From Rhizopus sp. PT2906 (Eukaryota; Mucoromycota; Mucoromycetes; Mucorales; Rhizopodaceae), in contig JAMYHX010000266.1 of assembly GCA_025529335.1 (NCBI GenBank), positions 1-57,535 of the forward strand: DNA of 57,535 bases, in the 5' to 3' direction. The position numbers and the translations under genes are program-made. Shown here piece by piece: positions 35,992 through 44,678 of this stretch. Numbering within the stretch: position 1 is the first letter of the stretch; the number at the start of each line of letters is the position of its first letter. The notes under the pieces are model-generated. The model did no database searches. It had not been told where the DNA came from and saw only the letters and a program-made list of their open reading frames with translations.

Positions 35992-36280
35992 GTTTATATA
36001 TCTATCTATACCAATAATGTACAAAAGGAAAGTCAGGCAAATGTGTGTGTAAGTATATATGTATTTGTAAAGATAAACTATAATAAAACCTGATACTATC
36101 ATTTTATCAAGTGCTGCTGGCTTATATTGGAGAAGCGTCTTGTAAAGCCTTTTTTTGTTTGCTTGTTTGTAAAAAGCCTATTCAATAAAAGAGTTTACTC
36201 TCCCTTTATAAAGAAAAGTATAACAAGAGGGTCGCTAGATACGCCACAGTGATCCTCTCACAAAGTGACGAATACATGTC

Positions 36281-36538
36281 CTAAATAAACTCAGTTGTGA
36301 TTTCTCTTTGCATTTGATTTAACCTTGTGAACAGAAACAACAGGCACTTGAATATTAACAGACCTCTCCATTTTTTTTTAAAAAAATAAAAATAATGCTT
36401 CGAGACATATACACACGGTAGTCTAGCTTCGCCAATGGACACCGACCGTGCAAGGAAATCCTTTATTTTCAATACACTCTTTTGTCTGCACATGACTTCT
36501 TCAAAGCTCCATGGCACAAGAAAACTCTTTGTTATCAT
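36281..36538 (-). CDS. Small conserved ORF of unknown function (segment copy 1)
   Basis: 85 codons starting MITKSFLVPWSFEEVMCRQK, then SVLKIKDFLARSVSIGEARL. The first 65 residues are kept almost intact in the duplicate at 47.5-47.73 kb, whose frame extends upstream to 47774. The differences are mostly single substitutions and no stop is introduced. There is no upstream TATA or recognised domain. It could be a piece of a repeat-family protein rather than a gene. Confidence 0.3.
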   Translation of the reverse strand: MITKSFLVPWSFEEVMCRQKSVLKIKDFLARSVSIGEARLPCVYVSKHYFYFFKKKWRGLLIFKCLLFLFTRLNQMQREITTEFI

Positions 36539-37350
36539 TGACCGGCTTGGCTCTTTTTCTCTGATAAAGCTTATGAACAGCCATTCAAACCTATTTGCAA
36601 AGATCGCTTACCGTGTGTTCAATTACTATTGTGTGAGGATGTCATAATGACTTCTTTTTGACTTTTACTTTTGTGGTATTTACACACTAGATACATCGTC
36701 CACATAACATATATCAGTTTAGAGGCTCATGTATATAAATGATCTAGAAGACTCACTGAGATACAACTGCAAGGGTAACACTTTGACATTTAATGAACAA
36801 CCCCCACAAAGTGTAGAAAAGTAAAGCTCTTAGGCATTTAATAAGTCAATAAGACATTTACTTAATAAACAGATTATTCTTTTGTCCCATTGACTTTTAG
36901 GTTTTAATACTTTATCTTTAACAAATGTTACAACTTTCTTAATGTTCTCATAAATATGTACGGGTAATATTCTTTTGTGTGCCCTTTAATATAAACATGC
37001 ATAAAGGTTCCGAGTTAACTATGCATACAACCTCGGCTAGTAGTGTTCCCTTCCTAAGGATTCCGTGTTTTTCCGTCTCGTAGGTTCTTGAAACTTGTTT
37101 GAATCTTCCATTGTCATAAAAATTCTAAACCGGATATTGTTGTCAAGGTCATTCCATTCGCTTGTATATAATCTACTGTATTTTCATATACAAGAAAGGC
37201 TAATCATTTTTTTCTTTTAACACTTAAAAAGAACAACATCCATCAATACTAACAAATGTGGCTACTATAAAATTGTCAATTGTGACTGAAGGATTGTTTA
37301 TAGAGAATCGAAAATGGAGATTTTTTAGAGAACATCGAACCAATAAAGAA
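36298..37350 (+). repeat. Segmental duplicate, copy 1 (direct match at 47498-48330)
   Basis: Begins at the edge of the FYVE-RING arm with TTTCTCTTTGCATTTG and continues past the small ORF, TTATGAACAGCCATTCAAAC and TTAATGTTCTCATAAAT to GAATCGAAAATG.AGATT. The first 360 bases are about 95% identical by eye. A block of about 250 bases (about 36665-36925) is absent from the second copy. It precedes family copy C as the second copy precedes copy E. Confidence 0.75.
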
Positions 37351-38960
37351 GGCAGCATCAAAATTAAAATGACAAGCGAGAAAAATGAATAATAACAAAT
37401 CATGTTGACCGACATGGAACATAAAGAAAGAGCATGTTTTATGCGTGCAGAGGCATATCCGCTCAGCATTGTCACACATGAAGTAGTGTGTAATGGGAGG
37501 GTTTCATTCTAATAGGTCGTTTAAAGTTGAAAATTTAGAGCTTTACAGCCTTTTTTGACAGTCGATCATCTTTACTTAATCAATAAGAATCAAAGAAGCC
37601 CCACAAAATTGAATAAAAGTAGCAGATTAAAGAAAAGAACATTAACTTTGTTAAACTTTTTTATTGATAATAAGAAAAGGGGAATGTTGGTTTTTATAAC
37701 ATACAGTTGAAATATGTATTTATTGCTCTATGCGGCGCAAGCAAGTAAAATAATTTACAACTTTTTCTTACTTATTTCATTACTAATTTGTACATTTCAT
37801 ACTAAACTTTGACTTCTACATTACATATTATCTCTTACATGAGCATGTCCAAAAAGGATAGGGAAACAACAAGAGAACATCATACAATTACAGTATTTTC
37901 AGAGTGTAAGGTCGTATTTTTGTAGTTTTATAATACAATTCACATGGAAAAGCGATAAGTCAGCGGGATATCTCTTTTTGAAAACGTGTATTATATTGGA
38001 TCTAAAAAGGTGACACACGGATCGTCTTGTCGGTTAATTGACAAATTAAGAAATAAACGTCAGATGCGTGTAAACTACTTTCAGAAGGCACTGCCCTGTA
38101 TTTTTCAGGCATTTACGCTCGGATTATCTTCTAAATAACTAGTCAATTCAACGATTACTCTATAAAATGACTTAACTGACCAAGCTAAAGCAAAACATAT
38201 CAATAGAAGCAATTTAAAGTGATTGGCTGATTTAAATGAATCAATTTATTTAAACATAGATGAAGGGGAATAGTTCTATGCTTTGCACCAACAAAGAGCT
38301 CTAACTGAAAAATTAAACAACCGTTTTCCACAAATACAATGGTTGATCCTTTTTATAAGAATAAGAGTACGCCATTTATAGAAAGAAATTCTCGCGCTAA
38401 CTTGTCACTTTTTGCATAAATTGTATTATAAAAATTACAAAAATGTGGCTTTACTTTTGTGTTGCACTTTCACATTAAGTCACAGCTTCTAAAGATTCCG
38501 TTTGGTAACACAGCATGAACGATGGCAATATAAGTAATTCTAGTTATCCTTTCTTCTACCTCTTTTATTTAGTTATAATTGATCATATTCTAAATTTACC
38601 AACAATTGAATAATTGGTAATATTATCATTAACATATAAACCGTTGATTTTTATTTTACAGCTCAAATTAAATCGTCACAGAACACGTTTTATGTCAAAG
38701 TAATCGGAATTAAAAAAGACGCACAGATCTGTTCAGCAGACGATTGTTTGATGGCATCATTCATAGACATTTATAAAGTTTACTCATAATATATTGAGAT
38801 AATATATTTACAAAAATGTAAAACTGCAAAGCTTATATTTTTGAGTGACCTTAAAAGATACATGCTGTTTAATTATGAATTGGTTACAATTATATAAAAA
38901 TGGGTTTTTTGTGCTCATTAAAAACAAAAGGAGAGGACAGAGAACGTCAACTATTGCTCA
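37351..38960. other. AT-rich spacer before copy C
   Basis: No gene supported over about 1.6 kb; the ORFs present are short and AT-biased. The part at about 38720-38775 is the inverted counterpart of sequence upstream of copy B. Confidence 0.45.
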
Positions 38961-38972
38961 GCGTCGTATTGA

Positions 38973-38982
38973 TATAAAAATA
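38973..38982 (+). promoter_or_regulatory. TATA box of copy C
   Basis: TATAAAAATA about 65 bases before the start codon, followed by a long pyrimidine tract (TCTCTTTTCTC...TTTTTTTT), a layout also seen upstream of copy E. Confidence 0.5.
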
Positions 38983-39043
38983 GCTGTCTCTTTTCTCTTT
39001 CTTTATCTTTATCTTTTCTCTCTTTTTTTTCACTCATTCTTGT

Positions 39044-40495
39044 ATGGCTGATAGCAATTCTACATCATTTGGCTCGGTCTTTGCTTCTGGAATTCAGGAT
39101 GTGGCAGCTGTGGCAGCTGTGTTAGGAACAGATATATGTGATATAAATGCTGGGCTAGCGCTGACCAGAGGGTATCTGTTTCCTGCTGCATGTGGTATGT
39201 CAATGTTTGGAATCCTTGGTCTTGCAAGACATATCCTAAAGTCCTTTTTACCTCAAAGCACCGCCAAGAACCTGAGCATCGAAGTTGAAAAATTAGACAT
39301 ATACAGGGTAGACAAAGCAATACAAGGCATAACAAAGGAATTGTCACCGGATAAAAAATATCACTTGCTTGTACAAGATGCCAGAATACGCATGCGTGTG
39401 CCAGGTTATGATAGATCTACCTGGATAGGCGCTTTTGCTTCGTGCTTTATCTTGTCCTGCGCCAACTTTATACCATATTTACCTCACTATAAAGCCTTAT
39501 TACTATACCCTGAATATTCCTCTGATTCATCTGGCCCATACATATATTACCCTCTTCTCTTGACATTCTCTAGCTTTGTGGCATCCTTCATCTGCTGGTT
39601 TGACGCTGTAATCATGCTATCAGGGTCCCCTTCACTGTATAACATTGATCCTTCTGATATGAAATTATTCGAGTCTTATCACTTTGGAAGTTTGTTTGCC
39701 AGACGCATTGGTTATGTTATAGGACTTCTTGCAGCTGTAGGCATTATCATTGGCTATATTGGCTCGTACTTGGTTGTCCAAACGATGACACCGAAGGATA
39801 CCTACTACTGGCTTGGATTTCAGCTTACGTTGTGCTTCCTACGTCTGACGATATGGTCATCGAATACAAAAAAAGATGACTTGAATGTGATAAAGATACG
39901 GTATAAGATAGACAAAACCGATGAAAGACTTATAGAGCAAATTGAAAGCTTTCCACATAAAAGAATAAATGCAAAAGAAGCAATCGACAAGCTTAAGTCT
40001 GGTGACTACTTCATTTGGTCTGAGGTAACGGATACCTACTATCAAGCAAAATACTATACACATGATTATCGTTTCCGTAATTTTAATGACTTCCGTACCC
40101 AGAATGATTCTACCTCCTGTGACATCGATTCGAGGCCAATATACTATATATTATGGAACAAAGATTTGTTCATTCCGCAAAAGATTCTTGTGGTACATCT
40201 GGACAAGGGTTCGTTGACCGAAATCCATACTGGAAAAGTCAGTTATGTAAAAATTCTAGGGTGGCCTTATTGGACTTATCACTTGGAAAAAAGCAAACTC
40301 AAGTCATTGAAAGAAGAGCAAGTAGGTGTTGAAGTGCTTCGTACACTGAAATCAAAGATGGATGATATTGCTCCATGGAAAGAGTTTGTTGCTAAGAAGG
40401 GGGAGATTGACTCTGAAAAGGAGAAGATTGGCTCTGAACTTCAAGAAGATGAACGGATGTATAAAAATATTAAATTAGAGCCTCGACAGGATTAG
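39044..40495 (+). CDS. Multi-span membrane protein, family copy C
   Basis: 483 residues, one exon, start MADSNSTSFGSVF. The N-terminal block is GIQDVAAVAAVLGTDICDIN, with a hydrophobic segment around 44-68. Four further membrane segments lie near 127-146 (WIGAFASCFILSCANFI), 169-193, 221-245 (RIGYVIGLLAAVGIIIGYIG) and 254-272. The C-terminal half is soluble and charged and ends in a tail longer than in B or E (KKGEIDSEKEKIGSELQEDE). It differs clearly from B and E in residues about 345-483. No signal peptide is obvious. The family is not recognised. The frame is intact and a TATA box is present, so it is probably expressed. Confidence 0.75.
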   Translation: MADSNSTSFGSVFASGIQDVAAVAAVLGTDICDINAGLALTRGYLFPAACGMSMFGILGLARHILKSFLPQSTAKNLSIEVEKLDIYRVDKAIQGITKELSPDKKYHLLVQDARIRMRVPGYDRSTWIGAFASCFILSCANFIPYLPHYKALLLYPEYSSDSSGPYIYYPLLLTFSSFVASFICWFDAVIMLSGSPSLYNIDPSDMKLFESYHFGSLFARRIGYVIGLLAAVGIIIGYIGSYLVVQTMTPKDTYYWLGFQLTLCFLRLTIWSSNTKKDDLNVIKIRYKIDKTDERLIEQIESFPHKRINAKEAIDKLKSGDYFIWSEVTDTYYQAKYYTHDYRFRNFNDFRTQNDSTSCDIDSRPIYYILWNKDLFIPQKILVVHLDKGSLTEIHTGKVSYVKILGWPYWTYHLEKSKLKSLKEEQVGVEVLRTLKSKMDDIAPWKEFVAKKGEIDSEKEKIGSELQEDERMYKNIKLEPRQD

Positions 40496-41792
40496 CCTTT
40501 TTATTATAAATTTAAATAATAGTAGTAATAAATAATGTCAGTTCTTCTGCATATACATTCATGTAATGTTTGAAACAATGTTAATCAGGGCACGCTTCCG
40601 ACTCTTTGGAAACTGAATAATTGGTAGTCTTTAACTATTTTGAGTGAAATACAGTGGCCCAAAATAATCACTCTATATTTTATCCAATTTACGTTCTCTT
40701 TTCTTCTCACCATTGTTTTGGTTATTTAAACAATCTTCAAGCTTTAAAGAGAACGTAAGATATTATTATATGCTAACCCTCGTTTAAATAAAGTGCTATT
40801 AAAATCAAAGAAATCGTATTGAAAATCGTAATTTATTTCACGTGAAAGAGATGTCGCATCGGCTTGTCACTTTTTGGCGTGAGTTGTATTATATTAAATA
40901 AATAACAAGGTTTCTTCTCTTATTTCAGACACTCCAAGTCAGTGCTTGTAGGAGAAGCTGTAAAGAGCGTCCTTGGTGACTATACAACCATCGATAAGAA
41001 TTTATCTCTTGTAATTAACAAAATCGGATGATTTGCAAGTGGAAAAGAGGAACGTGGAGAGGCATAAAATAGAAATAGAAAAAAACGTTAAAAATAGTTG
41101 TCCTTACACCAATCACATTTATGAAGACTCTTTCTTTTTTATTCAACCTGTATCACCACCAACCTCTTGATGAAGCAACCTTGCCAACAGCTCATTCATA
41201 TATGACAGTATTAAGAGTCTTAGCAACGAAATAGCCCACAGTTTATCTACAAAAATTATTCATGGCCTCATCAATACTTAGCAAAGACTTTAACAATTTA
41301 AATATTCGGATATTGGCAACATGTGATGGAGAAGAAGTTGTCTTGACCTTAATTAAGTATATTGAGAGTCAAAGCTTTCAGATTGTCCAATGGATCTAGT
41401 GATGGTGACTATATGTATTGTCTCTTTTTTTTTCACAATAAAAGTATGATTAAAGTGGCTATATTTGCGTGTTAGTCTTGAAGACGCCATCACCAAAAGT
41501 AGTAATAGTGCTTAATATTCGATATCCGAAGTGTGGAGAGCGTGGGGTTCCAAAAGGGTTTTTTGTGGGGCCCCTCTTTACAATACGCTGGCCCAAGCTT
41601 CTACATAGCTTAGAAAGCGGGGTATAATAATTGCTATTTGCACAATGTAAAGACCGCTCAAAAACGAAAAAGAAAAGCAATATGTCAGCAAGACTAAAAG
41701 GTAAAGCATATGAACTTCATAAGTTCTGAAAACTCATCAATATCATGAAAGTAATACAAGTAGAAGAGGTTCATTGTTAAAATGGAGTTTAT
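40496..41792. other. Spacer downstream of copy C
   Basis: Matches in part the spacers 25391-26601 (inverted) and 52434-53683 (direct). It includes a degraded version of the HIES...DGYMYC remnant at about 41240-41440, where a stop codon (TAG at about 41398) breaks the frame. Confidence 0.5.
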
Positions 41793-42008
41793 CTAAGCTA
41801 TCATATTTCTTAGTCTCTGGCTAATGATCATCTCAGCCTTATCAATCATGCGAGTAACTAGTTGATGGCAAGTAGGAATATCATCAATCAATCCAAGCAC
41901 TTGTCCTGCTGTCCAGATACCTAAATCAGGATCTCCCTTGACAAACACTTGCTTTCCTCTGGTACCAGACACAAGTTCAGAAATGTCTTTATTGATTTCA
42001 ACGGCTAC
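41793..42008 (-). pseudogene. Truncated 3' end of nitronate monooxygenase gene (right arm)
   Basis: The same C-terminal piece as at 25121-25390 but shorter. Compared with the left arm, about 23 bases are missing between two GTAGC motifs, removing the codons for ARIFKNK. This looks like a microhomology deletion. It ends at the same stop codon as the intact gene. Confidence 0.8.
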
Positions 42009-42794
42009 TACTGTTTTAAAATAGTTTATTACCCCCTTCCCGCTTTCTGTTTTGTTGAATGACTCATTGCTCTATGACAATTCAATACGTAGTATGCAAT
42101 ATGAACAGGATCCGTTGATTTACACCAAAGCATACACTGCTTTTTAGCTAGGGTCTAACTATCACTTTGTGGAGATGAAGACATCATATGGCTACTCTTG
42201 CGGAAAGAACCTATTCAAAAAGCTGAATTTAGCTGCTGTTTGTAGGCAGAAACTAGAGCAAAGCATATAAAATAAGATAAAAGGCGTCAAAATTAGCCCA
42301 AAAAGAATGTAAGACACATTACGAAAGAGCCCCGAGTTTACTTAAAAGCCCTCCCTGACAAATAAAGGCCCTGATCCGAAATATTGTACGATTAGGGAGT
42401 GAGAATAATGTGATGTAATCTTATTTATTTGTTATATTAATAGTTTGGCAGATACCAAGTCTCTATTAAAACCTAAGAATAAACAGCTTATACCGTTGTC
42501 AATTATGAGGAAACAAAATGGATATTTATTTAAAATTCAGTGGTGTAATGAACTTGGTGATAAGTGAGTAAATCGAAGAAAGGTAGCCAAATGCTTCCTT
42601 TATTTAAAACCTGTGCCACCTTCTGAAATGCAAACAAAAAAGGACTGCTTTATCACTTTCCACCTTGGAGCATAGTGTGTACAGTCACACTATAATACAA
42701 ATAAAGGAGAGCATTTGTAAGGCCCTATACCACACGTTTTTATATAAAAGGCTTACTTTTAGTCATTCCTTTCCTCCTCCTCATTGATTTATAC
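42009..42794. other. Spacer upstream of copy D, with TATA box
   Basis: No gene supported. About 42050-42300 is the inverted counterpart of about 24890-25080. TATATAAAAG at 42741-42750 lies about 45 bases before the copy D start. Confidence 0.5.
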
Positions 42795-44249
42795 ATGACT
42801 GATAGCAAATTTATATCATTTGGCTCGGTTTTCGCTTCTGGCATTCAAGATGTGGCAGCTGTGGCAGCTGTGTTAGGAACAGATATATGTGATATAAATG
42901 CTGGGTTAGCGTTGACCAGAGGGTATCTGTTTCCTGCTGCATGTGGTATGTCAATGTTTGGAGTCCTTGGTCTTGCAAAGAACATGCTCAAATCTTTTTT
43001 ACCTCTGCGTATTGCCAAGAACCTGGGCATCAAAATCGAAAAGTTTGACACATACAAAATAGACAAAGCGATATACAACATAGCAAGTAATCTGTCACCG
43101 CATACAAAAACCTGTTTGAATGCACAAAATGTCAGATTATGCATACGTGTGCCAGATTATAGCAGATCTATCTGGATAGGCGCTTTTGCTTCGTGCTTTA
43201 TCTTATCCTGCGTCAACTTTATACCCTACGTTCCGCACTACAGAACGTTCTACTCGAACTTTGAAGATTCCTCAGACTCATCTGACCCATACCTATACTT
43301 CCCTCTTCTCTTGACATGCTCCAGCTTTGTGGCATCCTTCATCTGCTGGTTTGACGCTGTAATCATGCTATCAGGATCCCCATCACTCTATACATTAGCT
43401 TCTTTACATATGGACTTGTTTGAGCCTTTCTACTTTGGTAGCTTGTTTGTCAGGCGCATTGGCTGTAGTTTGGGACTTCTTGCAGCTTTAGGCATTATCA
43501 TTGGCTATATTGGCTCGTACCTGGTTGTCCAAAAGATGACACCGATGGATACCTACTACTGGCTAGGACTTGAGCTTGCACTGTGTTTATTACGCCTGGT
43601 GATATGGTCATGGAGTGCGGAAAAGGATAATATGAATGTGGTAAATCTACGATATAAGATAGACAGAAGCGATGAAGGAGTTATAAGGCAAATTGAAAGA
43701 TTGTCACATACAAGAATAGATGCAGAAGACGCAATCAGCAAGCTCAAGTCTGGCAAATACTTCATTCGGTCTGAGATAGTGGATGCATACTATCAAGCAA
43801 AGTATCACCTTCACGATATGTCTATTCCTGGCTTTAATGATGCCAACACACCTGCTTTCCTCCGTTCGTTGGAGAAAACAAAAAGAGCAACATACTACAT
43901 AATGTGGAACGATAAGCTACATCGTATAGAAAAGGTTCTTGTAGTATTTGAAAACATAGCTTTGGTAATGGAAAATGTGGTTATGGAAACGGGAAACCTG
44001 CTTGAACCAATAAAATGGCGTATAGTGCGCTATGCTCAAGTTGCATTTAAGAATTCGTATTATCACGAAGAAAGCGATCTTGAAACAATGCCAAAAGAAC
44101 AAGTAGATGCTAATTCACTGGCAGAGCTGAAGTCAAAGATGGATGTTATTGACCCATGGATAAAGCTTGTCACTTTACGTAAGCAAGTTGACCTTGAGCT
44201 TGAAAAAGACGAGCAGTCATTTCAGACTATCGAACTAAAGTTCTTTTAA
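42795..44249 (+). CDS. Multi-span membrane protein, family copy D
   Basis: 484 residues, one exon, start MTDSKFISFGSVF. The membrane segments are as in copy C. The C-terminal half belongs to the A/D subgroup (FLRSLEKTKRATYYIMWNDK, then VLVVFENIALVME and YHEESDLE) and differs strongly from B, C and E. Its first 60 codons after the leader are almost identical in DNA to copy C, which does not fit the rest of the gene. D is the intact partner of the disabled copy A. Function is unknown. Confidence 0.75.
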   Translation: MTDSKFISFGSVFASGIQDVAAVAAVLGTDICDINAGLALTRGYLFPAACGMSMFGVLGLAKNMLKSFLPLRIAKNLGIKIEKFDTYKIDKAIYNIASNLSPHTKTCLNAQNVRLCIRVPDYSRSIWIGAFASCFILSCVNFIPYVPHYRTFYSNFEDSSDSSDPYLYFPLLLTCSSFVASFICWFDAVIMLSGSPSLYTLASLHMDLFEPFYFGSLFVRRIGCSLGLLAALGIIIGYIGSYLVVQKMTPMDTYYWLGLELALCLLRLVIWSWSAEKDNMNVVNLRYKIDRSDEGVIRQIERLSHTRIDAEDAISKLKSGKYFIRSEIVDAYYQAKYHLHDMSIPGFNDANTPAFLRSLEKTKRATYYIMWNDKLHRIEKVLVVFENIALVMENVVMETGNLLEPIKWRIVRYAQVAFKNSYYHEESDLETMPKEQVDANSLAELKSKMDVIDPWIKLVTLRKQVDLELEKDEQSFQTIELKFF

Positions 44250-44545
44250 CGCATTTTTTATAATAATAAAAACCTTGTAATAGACACTTTAGGCTAAAGG
44301 AAGTGTTTTAGAGGGAAGTGTTTCCGTCTTACAAAGCTTTAGTCATAAGTCTCTCTTTATGGAATACAGTAATGTCATTACAGAAAGAAAAAGAGAGAGA
44401 AACAATGGTAAAGTAAAACGAGACAAAACACAAACATATGCAGCGTAGCACCAGTTTGGCTCAATGAGTTCTTTCTCGTAACCTTTGAAACATGAATGAG
44501 GTTTGATTTGACACTTATCTTTCAGCATAAACTCTCATTAATGCG
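44250..44545 (+). repeat. Conserved 3' flank of copy D (inverted match at 22450-22737)
   Basis: The same flank follows copy A. It contains the minus-strand frame MLKDKCQIKPHSC, which is likely incidental. Confidence 0.6.
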
Positions 44546-44678
44546 CCTCTCCTTTTATATTTAAAGTCAACTTGGCTAATACAATTTTTAAATATGTAAA
44601 TGATGAGTAGTGATTATGGAGGATTAAAACTCCTTAGTCGAAATTATAGCTGTTTTCATGGTGTAAGCGGAACACCAT

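Larger units (their letters stand above)
34520..44553. repeat. Right arm of large inverted duplication
   Basis: Holds, in order, the FYVE-RING gene (+), a 36.3-37.35 kb segment, copy C (+), a downstream spacer with the decayed remnant, the nitronate monooxygenase 3' fragment (-), copy D (+) and the shared 3' flank. This mirrors 22440-31894. Confidence 0.8.

Noticed and set aside
22440..44553. Mating-type (sex) locus as an explanation for the palindrome
   Set aside because: Mucorales sex loci carry an HMG gene with a triose phosphate transporter and an RNA helicase nearby; none is present here.
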